This document shows positions 44,605 to 54,315 of a stretch of DNA of 64,000 bases, piece after piece. Each line of letters begins with the position of its first letter. Within the stretch, counting starts at the first letter, position 1. The DNA comes from Salinibacter altiplanensis (GTDB taxonomy: Bacteria; Bacteroidota; Rhodothermia; Rhodothermales; Salinibacteraceae). The stretch covers positions 331,585 to 395,584 of the forward strand of contig NZ_NCQY01000009.1 in assembly GCF_002894645.1 (NCBI RefSeq), written 5' to 3'. Under the pieces are notes generated by a model, which did not search any database, was not told the origin of the DNA, and saw only the letters and a list, made by a program, of their open reading frames with translations. The translations under genes and the position numbers were made by a program.

Positions 44605-46158
44605 CTACTCGGTACTCCCCCCGACAGCATCCTGGTGGCGGAGGGCCAACACGCTTCCAATCCCGAGGTTGATGGCGGTGCCGAGGGCCGTGTACCAGGG
44701 CCAGCCGATCGTGCGCAGGCGTGCCTCTTCTATGCGGACGTCCGACGGGTTCAGCACAAAGATCCACCCTTCCGCGGGGCTGTGCCACACGCCAAAAATG
44801 ACGAGCACCATCCCTCCAATCGAGGCGACAAACGCCACGAGCGCATCGGCCTGGCGGGTGCCGTTGTGCCACAGGCCGAGCAGGAAGGCCCCGAGCAGCC
44901 CCCCGTACGTAAACGAGGCAATCGACAGGCCCAGCTCCACGACGGGGTTGTTGCTATCCTGAAAGAGGCTCGCGAAGCCGACAAAGACGACGCCCCAGAA
45001 CAGCGTAAGAAGTCGCGAGAGGAGCAGCCCGCGGTCCACACTCACGGAGCGGCCTGAGATGCGCTCGTAGAGGTCATTGACCGACGAGGAGGCCAGTGCG
45101 TTGAGCGAGGAGGAGAGGGAGCTCATGGCCGCCGCCACGATGCCGGCCAGAATGAGCCCCGAGAGGCCTGCCGGCAGGCCCTCGATGATGTACTTGGGAA
45201 ACACCTCATCGCCCCGCTGAAGCCCAAGCGCGTCGACGGACGCCCCGTCGTAGTGTCCCCACAGGAGCAGTCCCACCCCCAGGAACAGGGCAAACTGCAC
45301 CATCACGATGAGGGCGCTCCCGACAACCGCCTTCTGGCTGTCCGCCTCGGTGCGGCAGGCCAGCAGGCGCTGCACGATGAGCTGGTCGGTGCCGTGGGAG
45401 GCCATCGAGAAGATGGCCCCGCCCACCACGGCCGTGCCCAGCGTGTAGGGCTGCGTCCACCAGCGCCCGAACGACTTGTCCAGGCCGAGGTCGATCAGAT
45501 TGGTCTTGCCGGCCGCCACCGCCTCCCCCCACCACCCCGGGGGCACATCGCCCAGCAGGAAGCCGATGGCCGCGAGCGCCCCGCCCACATAGAGCCCCAT
45601 TTGCACCACGTCCATCCACACGACCGCCCGGAGGCCGCCTACCAGCGTGTAGACGGCCGTCACGACGCCGATGATCAGGATGATCTGGACGTAGGTGGCC
45701 TCCACGCCCGCCATGTTGGCAACTACCTTCAACGGGATGGCCGTCGCGAAAAGGCGCACGCCGTCCGCCAGCAGGCGCGTTCCGAGGAACGTGACCGACG
45801 CGGCCCCCTGCATCGCGGACCCGTACCGGTTGCCGAGGAAGGCGTAGGCCGTTTCCAGTTGGCCCGCATGGTAGCGGGGCAGGAGATACACCCCGACAAG
45901 GATGCGCCCCACCAGGTACCCGATTGTGATCTGCAGAAAGGCAAGCGTCCCCCCGTACGCCACGGCCGGCACGCCCACCACCGTGAGCGTGCTCGTTTCC
46001 GTGGCTACCACGGAGAAGCACACGGCCCACCACGGCAGGTCTCGCCCCCCAAGAAAGTAGTCCTCGGTAGACTCCTGCGTCCCGCCCGCCCAAACCCCGA
46101 AGGCCACCACGCCGAGCAGGTAGGCCGTGAGGACGACAAAGTCCAGCGTTGTAAGCAT
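44605..46158 (-). CDS. Sodium/solute symporter (SSS family)
   Basis: 517 aa with about 13 hydrophobic segments. LeuT-fold SSS marks: EDYFLGGRDLPWW after helix 1, ATETSTLTVVGVPAVAYGG, a Gly/Ser-rich central region (GGAIFSMASHGTDQLIVQRLLACRTE, in part), and SSSLNALASSSVNDLYERI in helix 8-9. Predicted Na+-driven uptake at the inner membrane. It is the last gene of the amino-sugar locus, downstream of the GlcNAc kinase gene on the same strand, so GlcNAc or a chitobiose-like sugar is a fair guess for the substrate. Shares an upstream 18-base element with nuoA. Confidence 0.9.
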   Translation of the reverse strand: MLTTLDFVVLTAYLLGVVAFGVWAGGTQESTEDYFLGGRDLPWWAVCFSVVATETSTLTVVGVPAVAYGGTLAFLQITIGYLVGRILVGVYLLPRYHAGQLETAYAFLGNRYGSAMQGAASVTFLGTRLLADGVRLFATAIPLKVVANMAGVEATYVQIILIIGVVTAVYTLVGGLRAVVWMDVVQMGLYVGGALAAIGFLLGDVPPGWWGEAVAAGKTNLIDLGLDKSFGRWWTQPYTLGTAVVGGAIFSMASHGTDQLIVQRLLACRTEADSQKAVVGSALIVMVQFALFLGVGLLLWGHYDGASVDALGLQRGDEVFPKYIIEGLPAGLSGLILAGIVAAAMSSLSSSLNALASSSVNDLYERISGRSVSVDRGLLLSRLLTLFWGVVFVGFASLFQDSNNPVVELGLSIASFTYGGLLGAFLLGLWHNGTRQADALVAFVASIGGMVLVIFGVWHSPAEGWIFVLNPSDVRIEEARLRTIGWPWYTALGTAINLGIGSVLALRHQDAVGGSTE

Positions 46159-46489
46159 AGACGGGAGCAACAAGTTGGAACCCAGCATCCGTGGACACAG
46201 CGTCCTCCCCCACGCGCACAATCTCCCCATGCCCAAACGAAGATCACGACGAGGACGCAGAAGCGCGAACGGGCCCTCCGCCTTTCGTCTCTTCCGTGCT
46301 CTCCCACACTACACGGCAAAAATCTCAGCGCAGGGCCGCACGGTCCCGTCGGCATGGTCCCGAAACCGGAGCAACAAGCGGAGGGATGTACGGTCCTGCC
46401 CCCACGAAGAGAAACAGGACTCCTCCACCTGCCCGTGACGCTCCCAGGCAATCACAGACACCGAGGAAAGCGGGGCACATGGCGGTTTC
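46159..46489. other. Gap between kinase and symporter genes
   Basis: 331 bases with no gene. The only notable item is the cacactacacggcaaaaat element near 46304-46330. Confidence 0.5.
46304..46330 (-). promoter_or_regulatory. Element shared with the nuoA upstream region
   Basis: Matches 27986-28008 over 18 identical bases plus nearby tct.agcg; in both places about 150 bases upstream of the gene start on the minus strand. Likely a promoter or regulatory site. Confidence 0.4.
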
Positions 46490-47404
46490 TCATTCGTCCA
46501 GGCGACGAGCACGACGCAACGCCCCCACGACCGGCTCATGCCGAAGCACCTCTACAGACCAGTCGGGGATCTGGTCGGCAAGGACGCGACGAAGCACCCC
46601 TGCGTAGTGTTCGTTTCGGAGCATCCCCCCAAGCAGCGCAACTCGGGGCGCTACATCGTCCGTCTCGCTGAGCAGCCATTCAACCTGCCGCACCAGCCTG
46701 GCAACCTGGGCGTCCAGGATGTCTGTCGCCACCGCGTCCCCATCCGCGGAGGCCTCAATCACAAGCGGGGCCACGTCTTGGAGGGCCGGCCGGTCCTGAT
46801 ACACCCAGTGGATGAGGGCGGCCCGTTCGTCAACGTCATACTCCTCGGCGATGCGGGGACGAAGAGAGGTGTCGGCCCCTCCGTCGAAGGCCTCCGCGAC
46901 GGCCCGCAGGCCCGCCTGTCCCACGGCGTACCCGCTGCCCGGATCCCCCAGAAGGTGCCCCCACCCTCCAACCCGGTGGGCCGCCCCCGCCCGCGTCCGG
47001 GCAAGCACGACAGAGCCAGTGCCCGCAATCACCACAAGCCCACTCTCCGCGTCGAAGGCCGCGTCCAAGGCAATACAGGCGTCATGCACAACCTCTACGG
47101 AGACCGACCCCGCGTCGTCCCCGAGTTCGCAACGAAGCCGATCGGCGAGCGCCTGCTGTTCGTCGGGGCGACCGGCCCCGGCCACCCCCGCACAGACCGA
47201 CAGGTGGTCGACGGGCCGTTGGGCCCGAACAGTCTTCTGCACCAGGCCGGACAGCACCTGGACCGACCGGTCCACCCCTACTCGTTGCGGGTTTGCGGCA
47301 GGCCCATGCCGGTCGATTCGTTCCGGAAGGGCCTCGCATTCGGCGAGCAGCAGCGTCTTGGAACCGCCGGCATCGAGTCCGGCGAAGAAGTGATTTGCAG
47401 GCAC
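46490..47404 (-). CDS. BadF/BadG-type sugar kinase, probable N-acetylglucosamine kinase
   Basis: 304 aa, ASKHA fold: phosphate-1 loop GLDAGGSKTLL (9-19), AGVAGAGRPDEQ, phosphate-2 IAGTGSVVLART, GGWGHLLGDPGSGY (typical of NAGK-like members) and adenosine loop LLGGMLRNEHY. This group phosphorylates GlcNAc at O6 or, in relatives, glucosamine or MurNAc derivatives. The GTG at 47404 is chosen because the fold begins directly after it; upstream in-frame sequence to 47710 is not protein-like. A LacI-type site lies 141 bases upstream. It sits between a GH3 beta-N-acetylglucosaminidase and a symporter, which supports a role in using released GlcNAc. Confidence 0.87.
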   Translation of the reverse strand: MPANHFFAGLDAGGSKTLLLAECEALPERIDRHGPAANPQRVGVDRSVQVLSGLVQKTVRAQRPVDHLSVCAGVAGAGRPDEQQALADRLRCELGDDAGSVSVEVVHDACIALDAAFDAESGLVVIAGTGSVVLARTRAGAAHRVGGWGHLLGDPGSGYAVGQAGLRAVAEAFDGGADTSLRPRIAEEYDVDERAALIHWVYQDRPALQDVAPLVIEASADGDAVATDILDAQVARLVRQVEWLLSETDDVAPRVALLGGMLRNEHYAGVLRRVLADQIPDWSVEVLRHEPVVGALRRARRLDE

Positions 47405-47706
47405 AGAGACAGAGCCGGTGTCGAAAATGGGGTGCGGGATGCATGCGGGTGTTTCGCCCACAGCCGCCGGTTGACCAACGGCTTCGCTACGGCGAGAGTC
47501 AGTATAGGAACTGGAGGACAGAACTGGAACGCGTCCCCGGAAGATGGAAGCGGTTCCACCCCCCCCTTCCCCCAGTGGGCTGCTCGTATCGGGGCACACG
47601 GGACCCAGCGGCCAGATCGGGACCGATTCCAGGCAAAAAAGCGCCCCTGGCGAGCGGCGCCGTCCCGCCGGACAGCGACCGCTGCGCGAACCCGCTCGGA
47701 AAAGGA
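47405..47706. other. Control region of the kinase gene
   Basis: 302 bases between the GH3 gene stop and the kinase start; contains the LacI-type site at 47545 and no gene. Confidence 0.5.
47545..47558. promoter_or_regulatory. LacI-type operator upstream of the kinase gene
   Basis: TGGAAGCGGTTCCA, near-perfect palindrome with central CG, the general form TGNAANCGNTTNCA bound by LacI-family regulators. The same form recurs upstream of the CBM9 gene and susC. Confidence 0.65.
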
Positions 47707-50643
47707 TCACTGCTTCGGCGCAGGCCCGGGGAGCAGCGGACGAGGGGGGCCTTTCAGTGCACGGTGAACCACGTTGGCCGCCCGGGGACGGACCTGCGTA
47801 ATTTGATCAGCGGTGTCGTCCGGGTACACGCGGTTCGTGAGCAGGACAAAGAAGAGATCCTCCGCCGGGTCCACCCAAAACGAGGTGCCCGTGTAGCCGG
47901 TGTGGCCGAAGCTCGACGCGGAAAATTCACCCCCCGCCGAGGAGTAGCCCTCCGGACTTTTCGTGTCCCACCCGAGTGCTCGGGTGCTGCCCGGCACATC
48001 GGTCTGTGCCGTGAACGTCTTGATCGTTTCCGGCTCCAGGAATTGTCGCCCATCGATCCGGCCCTCGTGGGTCAACATGTACCCGAAGCGGGCGAGGTCC
48101 TCGGCCGTCGAGAAGAGCCCTGCGTTTCCCGACACCCCCCCCATGTCACGGGCCATTGGGTCGTGCACGCTTCCGTGGCGCCGCGTCCCCGCCGTGTCGG
48201 TGGTCGGGGCCACCCAGTCACGGGTGGCGCCGGCGTCGTAGAAGCCGGTCTGGTCCATCCCGAGCGGCTCGAAGATGTGCGTCCGGCAAAAGGCATCGAA
48301 CGACCGGTCGCTGACCGTTTCCACGATGCGCATGAGCGTGATCGCGTTGAGCCCGCTGTACGTGGACTGGGTGCCGGGCGTGTACGTGAGCGGCTGGGCC
48401 ATGAGGGTGTCGAGGAGCGCCGCACGGGTGGGCCCGCGCTCACTGGGGCCCAGGTACGACTTCAGCCCCGACGAATGAGCGAGCAGTTGGCGCACAGTGA
48501 CCGCCTCCTTGCCGTTCTGGGCAAACGCAGGGAGGTAGCGGGCCACCGGGGCGTCGAGGGCAAGCGAGTCGGCCTCGTAGAGCTTCATGACGGCCGTGGT
48601 GGTGGCCACGACCTTCGTAAGTGAGGCGAGGTCGTACTGTGTGCCGGTCTGCACGGGCGTGGTTTCCTCGTAGGTGCGGTAGCCGAAGGCGTCGAGCTTG
48701 GCGAGGGCGGGCCCGCGCCCCACGGCGACGGCACCCCCCGGGAATGCCTCGTCAAGCATGGCCGACCGGAACAGCGTGTCGAGGCGGGCCAGGCGTGGGC
48801 CCTCCATCCCCACCGATTCGGGAAATCCTTCGCGGGGCGAGACAGGGTCGAGGCCGAGGCCGTCGCCCCTCTCGGCCACGCCCGGAATGGTGACGGGCAG
48901 GCGCCCGGGCGTGCCGGTGCCCCCGCCGAGCGCCTGGGCCGCGGCCCGCTGTGAGGCGTCGCCGGAGCCGTAAGCGGTCAGGATGGCGTCCGGGGTGGGC
49001 GCCAGGTCGGTCGGGGCGTAGGGATTCCCGAAGGCCACGAACACGACCGGCGTGTCCGTGCCCGCCAGGTCTTCGAGGAAGTCGTGGTGCCTGTCGCTGA
49101 GACCGATGGACCCGCTCCACGCCTGCACGCGGAGAAAAGACGGCACGATTACGATGTCGTGGTCCGACGCATCCGCGAGGTGGCCCTTTACATCCGTCGA
49201 GTCGGAGCGCGGGTCGAGGCGGCGTGTGTCGAGCGATTCGATGGCGGGCTGCTCTCGGAGCCGGTCGACGAACGTGTCGCCCGTGCCGGGGTACTCGCTG
49301 TCGCTAAGCGTAACGGCGAGGGCGTCGTACTGCTCCGGCGGCGTGAGGGGAAGCAGCGAATCTGCGTTCGCGAGGAGCGTGAGCGACTCGCGGGCCACCG
49401 TGCGCGAGAGCACCTCGTGGGACCGTTGTGCCACGCGGTGTCGGGTCGTGTCGAGCGAGACCGCTCGGGTCTCGTGGAGACCGAGGTCCTGCTTTATGGC
49501 GAGGAGCCGCCGGACCGAGTCGTTGATCTCGGTCGTGTCGATGCGCCCGTGGGTCACCGCCCGCCGGACGGCCTGATGCGCCGCGTGCGCGTTCGTGGAC
49601 ATGAGCACCAGGTCCGCCCCGGCCTCCAGCACGCGCACCGCCGTCTCGCCGACGCCGAACGTGCGGGTGACGGCCTGCATGTTGAGGGCGTCGGTCACCA
49701 CGAGCCCATCGAACCCGAGCTCGGCCCGCAGCAGGCCGTGGGTCAGGGGACGGGAAAGGGTGGCCGGCACGCTGTCCGCCGCGATCTCGGGCAGGGCGAG
49801 GTGGCCGGTCATGACGCTCTGCACTCCCGCATCGAAGGTCTGCCGGAACGGCGCCAGTTCGAGGGAGTCAAGGCGACCCCGGTCGAACCGGAGGATGGGC
49901 AGGTTGATGTGGGAGTCGACGTCCGTGTCGCCGTGGCCGGGAAAGTGCTTTACCGTCGCGAGGGTGCCGCCCCGCTGCGCCCCTCGCGTGAAGGCCGAGG
50001 CCATCGTGCCCACCAGCGAGGACGACGCGCCGAAGGAGCGAACGTTGATGATGGGGTTTTTGGGATTGTTGTTGACATCTGCCACCGGCGCGTAAAGCTG
50101 GTGCACGCCGAGCGCGCGGGCCTCGCGGGCCGTTGCGTAGCCCACCCGGTAGGCGTGCGAGGCGTCCCGTGTGGCCCCGATCGCCATGGCCGGCGGGAAC
50201 GAGGTCGCCTCGTCGATGCGCATGCCGACACCCCACTCCGTGTCCTGCGCCACGAGGAGGGGCCGCTCGGCCTTGGCCTGCAGGTCGTTGGCCATCGCAA
50301 TCTGGGTCATGGGCGCACCGGGCCCAAAGATGAGCCCGCCCGCCCCAAACTCTTCGACGAGGGTGGCAGTCTCGCGGTAGGAGGGGGCGTTCGCGTTCTG
50401 AAATTCCCCGTCGATCCGGACCACGAAGAGCTGCGCAATCTTCTCGTCGAGGGTCATGCTCTGAAGCTGCTGCTCCGCCCAGTCCGCCTCCGTGCCGTCT
50501 GTCGTATCGGGCGCCCTGGAGGGCGAGCCCAAGAGCCCCGCCGCGAGGGGGGCAGAGCCAGGGGCACCGACCGTGACAGAGACAACGACAGCCGCCACCG
50601 TAAGGCCCGCGGCCATAAGAGAACGACGCAATGAAGCCGTCAT
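47707..50643 (-). CDS. GH3 beta-N-acetylglucosaminidase fused to beta-lactamase-like domain
   Basis: 978 aa, exported (signal-like LMAAGLTVAAVVVSVTV). Residues about 55-400 are a NagZ-type GH3 barrel: KHFPGHGDTDVDSH (232-245, Asp/His acid-base loop) and nucleophile Asp318 in VVTDALNM. A GH3 C-terminal sandwich follows (about 430-590). Residues about 640-970 form a serine beta-lactamase/penicillin-binding-type domain: SLTK (Ser674, Lys677), YSGLN and HTGYTG. This fusion is known in Bacteroidota. The first half releases GlcNAc from chitin oligomers or peptidoglycan; the second may be an esterase, D-peptidase or amidase. Between a symporter gene and the kinase gene on the same strand. Confidence 0.93.
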   Translation of the reverse strand: MTASLRRSLMAAGLTVAAVVVSVTVGAPGSAPLAAGLLGSPSRAPDTTDGTEADWAEQQLQSMTLDEKIAQLFVVRIDGEFQNANAPSYRETATLVEEFGAGGLIFGPGAPMTQIAMANDLQAKAERPLLVAQDTEWGVGMRIDEATSFPPAMAIGATRDASHAYRVGYATAREARALGVHQLYAPVADVNNNPKNPIINVRSFGASSSLVGTMASAFTRGAQRGGTLATVKHFPGHGDTDVDSHINLPILRFDRGRLDSLELAPFRQTFDAGVQSVMTGHLALPEIAADSVPATLSRPLTHGLLRAELGFDGLVVTDALNMQAVTRTFGVGETAVRVLEAGADLVLMSTNAHAAHQAVRRAVTHGRIDTTEINDSVRRLLAIKQDLGLHETRAVSLDTTRHRVAQRSHEVLSRTVARESLTLLANADSLLPLTPPEQYDALAVTLSDSEYPGTGDTFVDRLREQPAIESLDTRRLDPRSDSTDVKGHLADASDHDIVIVPSFLRVQAWSGSIGLSDRHHDFLEDLAGTDTPVVFVAFGNPYAPTDLAPTPDAILTAYGSGDASQRAAAQALGGGTGTPGRLPVTIPGVAERGDGLGLDPVSPREGFPESVGMEGPRLARLDTLFRSAMLDEAFPGGAVAVGRGPALAKLDAFGYRTYEETTPVQTGTQYDLASLTKVVATTTAVMKLYEADSLALDAPVARYLPAFAQNGKEAVTVRQLLAHSSGLKSYLGPSERGPTRAALLDTLMAQPLTYTPGTQSTYSGLNAITLMRIVETVSDRSFDAFCRTHIFEPLGMDQTGFYDAGATRDWVAPTTDTAGTRRHGSVHDPMARDMGGVSGNAGLFSTAEDLARFGYMLTHEGRIDGRQFLEPETIKTFTAQTDVPGSTRALGWDTKSPEGYSSAGGEFSASSFGHTGYTGTSFWVDPAEDLFFVLLTNRVYPDDTADQITQVRPRAANVVHRALKGPPRPLLPGPAPKQ

Positions 50644-50695
50644 GGGAAGATGCAGCCTTCAGAACATACAGACATCTCTCTCCCCCCCGTTTCCG

Positions 50696-52519
50696 TTACT
50701 CTTTGTCCATTCCGATCAGCGAGATTTCGTCCCGCTGCAGATCCCGCCACAGGTACGTCGCCGCCGTCAGCGCAACCGCGACGCAGCCCGCCCCCCAGAG
50801 CGTCTCCCCCAGGATGAGATAGCCCGTGCCGAAGAGGGTGCTGTACACGAGCACGACCCCGATGAGCCAGTCCAGCGCGAGGCGGCCGAGGCCCGAGTCC
50901 GGCGTCACGTCGGGGTGACGCGCCGCCACGGGCGCCCAGCCGGGCCCGCCGGGATGGACTTTTCGGTAGAACGCATCGAGGGTCTCCGCGTCGGTCGGGC
51001 GGGTGAGGAAGGTAACCGCGAGCCAGACGACGGTCGTAAACCCGACCACCGAGTAGAGGTTCAGGGGGAAGTCCGCCTGCAGGCCCGGCACCTGGACGCC
51101 GAACGCGTTGAGCACGAGGGCCCCCACGGTCAGTCCGATCGGGGCGATGGTGGCCGCCATCTCGCTCCACGCGTTCACGCGCCACCAGTACCAGCGCAGG
51201 ACGAGGACGAGCCCCAGCCCGGCGGAGGCGGACAGCAGCAGGCCCCACGCCTCGGCGATGGTGTCGAGGAAGAGGGTTACGACCAGGCTCAGCAGGGCCA
51301 CCCCGAACGTGAGGACCCGCGAGACGAGCACGTAGTGGGCCTCGTCCGCCTCGGGCCGCACGAAGCGCCCCCAAAAGTCGTTGACGAGGTACGAGACGCC
51401 CCAGTTGAGCTGGGTGGAGACCGTGCTCATGAACGCCGCCAGGAAGGACGCGAAGAGGAGCCCGAGCAGTCCGGGGGGCAGCACGTCCTTCATCACCAGC
51501 ACGAACCCGGCGCGCGGCTCATCGAGATCCGGATAGAGCACCAGCGCGGCCAGCGCTACAATGATCCACGGCCACGGTCGCAGGCAAAAGTGGGCAATGG
51601 TGTACCAGAGCGTCGCGAAGAGCGCGTTGGGTTCGTCCTTTGCGCTCATCATGCGCTGCGCGATGTAGCCGCCGCCGCCCGGCTCGGCCCCCGGATACCA
51701 ACTGGCCCACCACTGCACCCCGGCGTAGGCCGCGAAGGCCAGCGCCGAAAGCGAAAAGGTGGCCGCCCCTTCCGCCGCGCCCCCAATCGTGGGCAGCAGG
51801 GTGAACGTCTCGTCCGGAAGTTGCGCGCGGAGCCCCGCCACCCCGCCGACCTCCGGCATGTCGAGCACAAGAAACGCAAGCGTGATGGTGCCCCCCATCG
51901 CCACCACGAACTGGAACAGGTCCGTCACCATCACCCCCCACAGGCCCGAGAGCAGGGCGTAGACGGCCACCACCAGAATGAGCCCCCCGGTCACCACGAG
52001 CGCGGCGCTCATCTCCCGCCCCAGCACCGTGATTGCCGAGTGGCCAAACAGGGCGAGGTCGGGGAAGAGCCGGTCGATCACCGTCTCCATCGCCAGCGAC
52101 ACCCACCCGATGATGAGGATGTTCAGCAGGAGGCCGAAGAAAAGCGCCTTGAGGCCGCGCAGCCAGGCCGCCACCCGCCCGCTGTACCGGAACTCGACGA
52201 ACTCGACATCGGTCATCACGCCGCTGCGGCGCCAGAGGCGGGCAAAGAAAAAAACCGTCAGCATGCCGCCGATGGCGGCGTTCCACCAGAGCCAGTTCCC
52301 TGCGATGCCGTTCTCCGCCACGATCTCCGTCACCAGAAGCGGCGTGTCCACCGCAAACGTGGTGGCCACCATGCTCGTCCCGGCCAGCCACCAGGGCATC
52401 GCGCGGCCCGACAGGAAAAACTCCGAGGTGTCCTCCCCGGCGCGCTGGTAAAAGTAGAGCGCGATGCCGAAGGAGAGGATCAAGTAGGCAACGACAAAAA
52501 ACCAGTCGAAGCGTGTCAC
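50696..52519 (-). CDS. Sodium/solute symporter (SSS family)
   Basis: About 607 aa with 14-15 hydrophobic helices. SSS marks: FFLSGRAMPWWLAGTSMVATTFAVDTPLLVTEIV (in part) after helix 1, GIRxx-like Gly-rich turns, and ASFLAAFMSTVSTQLNWGVSYLVNDFW, the conserved Na+-site region. Compared with the symporter at 44605 it has extra C-terminal helices. The GTG at 52519 puts the first helix about 5 residues from the start; an ATG at 52606 would add 29. Lies 52 bases upstream of the GH3 gene, so probably one transcript; likely imports a sugar set free by the locus. Confidence 0.88.
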   Translation of the reverse strand: MTRFDWFFVVAYLILSFGIALYFYQRAGEDTSEFFLSGRAMPWWLAGTSMVATTFAVDTPLLVTEIVAENGIAGNWLWWNAAIGGMLTVFFFARLWRRSGVMTDVEFVEFRYSGRVAAWLRGLKALFFGLLLNILIIGWVSLAMETVIDRLFPDLALFGHSAITVLGREMSAALVVTGGLILVVAVYALLSGLWGVMVTDLFQFVVAMGGTITLAFLVLDMPEVGGVAGLRAQLPDETFTLLPTIGGAAEGAATFSLSALAFAAYAGVQWWASWYPGAEPGGGGYIAQRMMSAKDEPNALFATLWYTIAHFCLRPWPWIIVALAALVLYPDLDEPRAGFVLVMKDVLPPGLLGLLFASFLAAFMSTVSTQLNWGVSYLVNDFWGRFVRPEADEAHYVLVSRVLTFGVALLSLVVTLFLDTIAEAWGLLLSASAGLGLVLVLRWYWWRVNAWSEMAATIAPIGLTVGALVLNAFGVQVPGLQADFPLNLYSVVGFTTVVWLAVTFLTRPTDAETLDAFYRKVHPGGPGWAPVAARHPDVTPDSGLGRLALDWLIGVVLVYSTLFGTGYLILGETLWGAGCVAVALTAATYLWRDLQRDEISLIGMDKE

Positions 52520-52880
52520 GTGCAGGAGGGGGACCAACCAGAAGAAAAATGGACGACAGACGGGGGCAAACGGATCAGGCGTTCCCCGCGGCACAGGCCT
52601 CCTCATTCGGGCGGATCCACGGCGGCCACGCAGAGGCCCACCGGCCAACGCCCGCGGCTCACCGGTTCGTCTCCCCACCCACATTCGTGCACCCGGAACG
52701 GTCCAGGATCTGAGATTCGCCCCCGGGCCGGGCCCGCAGTGGATTCCAAGAATCGATGGCGACTAATCATGGCGGACAACGAAACGGCTGCTTGATTTGA
52801 CGTGTGACCGAACGTCCCTCCGCCACGCGTGACGGCTCCCGCAAAAGACAGCGGCGGGTGCCCGTCGCCTTCCCCCTGCG
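52520..52880. other. Gap between CBM9 gene and symporter gene
   Basis: About 361 bases when the symporter starts at 52519. Nothing recognised; may hold the 5' end of the symporter if a start further upstream is used. Confidence 0.4.
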
Positions 52881-54011
52881 TCACTTCCCGGTCACCCAGA
52901 CCCTTCCGTCCTGGCGGATGTGTACGGTCGTTCCTTCCACCCCGGGCGCCGAGATTTCGTACATCGTCTGGGTCGTCCGGAGCGTGGGCGCAAAGTCGCG
53001 TTCGGGAAGCTGAACATCCGAGGCGTTGAGGGCCGAAAGGGCAGTGGCGTACGTGCCATGCTCGTCGTGGTGGGCCCGCTGACGATGATAGAGGCACCGC
53101 AGGGCCGCCTTAATGCGCCGGTTGGGCCGCTCGTCCACGGACACGGACGCGGCGGTGCCCACCTCGGCGTCCGCAAACTGCACGATGCCCCAGTGCTCAG
53201 GCCGGTGCATGTCGATGGCTCCTTGTGACGACCACACCCAGTTGCCCTCCGGATGGGCCTCAGTGGTGTCGATGTCTTTTTCGTAGCGGCCCTCGACGAC
53301 CGTGGTGGGCCACTGCACCCGCGAGAAATTCAGGCGCCACTGTTCCCCAGGCCGCGGAGGCCGCCCGTCCGGCGCCGCCTCCTCCAGCGCGCTCCAGGGC
53401 AGCGCCAGCTCCACCGTCCACCCCTCGTCGGTGTCCGACGGATCGTTGAGCGTCCCCTTCACGTCGACCGCCGCTTCGAGCTCCTGCATGTCCCAGGCGT
53501 CGAGGGCCGGCCCGCCATCCCGGTAGGGCTTCAGGAGCATCAGGTCCCAGACCGTCTCTCGGGCATTGATCTCCACCTCGTAGTAGTTGTGCGTCGTGCC
53601 GGTGGGGTCGATGAAGACTTCGAAGTCGTTGTCGTAGTACACGACCGTGTCGCGCTGGGTGAGGGTGGCCCACACGTTCGGCTCTTCAAGCGTGGCCGCG
53701 ACGTAGAGGGCCTCGTCGTCCCACAGCATCTTGGCCCGCGTCCGAAACCGGGGCGTCGGGGCGTCCTGCCCACGGATGTCCACGAAGTCGGCCGTCCACG
53801 GCGCCGCGGCCCAGCCGCCTTCGTCGAGCTGCCCATCCACGGTGATCGGGCCCGACGCGCGGTAGATGGCGTAGGTGCGCGGGTCCGTTTCGGCCGCAGT
53901 GTTCCTCCCCGCAGTACGCTCCGACCGGCCCATCAGGGCAGAACCCGGCTCGCCCCCCACGAGAGCAAAGACGAACACCCCGAAGATCGTACTCAGGAGG
54001 ATGCGTTGCAT
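52881..54011 (-). CDS. Exported protein with CBM9-like domain
   Basis: 376 aa with a signal peptide (MQRILLSTIFGVFVFALVGG). Residues about 55-260 are a beta-sandwich of the CBM9/DOMON-like type: ITVDGQLDEGGWAAAPW, LWDDEALYVAATLEEPNVWA, YYDNDFEVFIDP, YYEVEINARETVWDLML, WTVELALPWSAL and QWRLNFSRVQ. Family members bind glycan reducing ends, often next to polysaccharide enzymes. The C-terminal 110 residues include HDEHGTYATALSALN and are of unknown fold. A LacI-type site lies 79 bases upstream. First gene of a probable CBM9-symporter-GH3 unit. Confidence 0.85.
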   Translation of the reverse strand: MQRILLSTIFGVFVFALVGGEPGSALMGRSERTAGRNTAAETDPRTYAIYRASGPITVDGQLDEGGWAAAPWTADFVDIRGQDAPTPRFRTRAKMLWDDEALYVAATLEEPNVWATLTQRDTVVYYDNDFEVFIDPTGTTHNYYEVEINARETVWDLMLLKPYRDGGPALDAWDMQELEAAVDVKGTLNDPSDTDEGWTVELALPWSALEEAAPDGRPPRPGEQWRLNFSRVQWPTTVVEGRYEKDIDTTEAHPEGNWVWSSQGAIDMHRPEHWGIVQFADAEVGTAASVSVDERPNRRIKAALRCLYHRQRAHHDEHGTYATALSALNASDVQLPERDFAPTLRTTQTMYEISAPGVEGTTVHIRQDGRVWVTGK

Positions 54012-54315
54012 GGAACCACGGGCCGACGGGGAGAGCAGCGCCTCACAGAATAGAAGGCACAGGATCGGTCCGCAACGAAAACCGGAGATCGGAACCGCTT
54101 CCAAACCCTCATCGGCAGTACGTCCCTGCGGTCTCTACGGCGGAGAGCCTGGCGTTCGCCCCCCCGGAGACGTGTCCCGCCCGGGCCTCGGATGGCAGAC
54201 CCATTCCTAGCAGCAGCATGCCCCGCAGAGGTGGGATGTCCGCCTCCTCCCCGTCCCCTTTCGTTCTTGGGCGCAGCAACGCTGCCGACGGCCGTGGGAT
54301 GGGACGCACCTCGGG
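54012..54315. other. Control region between LacI gene and CBM9 gene
   Basis: 304 bases with no gene; includes the operator-like site at 54090. Promoter for the CBM9 unit expected here. Confidence 0.5.
54090..54103. promoter_or_regulatory. LacI-type operator upstream of CBM9 gene
   Basis: CGGAACCGCTTCCA, the same palindromic core (GGAASCGSTTCC) as at 47545 and upstream of susC. Confidence 0.6.

Noticed and set aside
50492..52795. 767-codon open frame on the + strand opposite a symporter gene
   Set aside because: Antisense of transmembrane helices gives Arg/His/Gln-rich noise; the symporter on the minus strand is certain.
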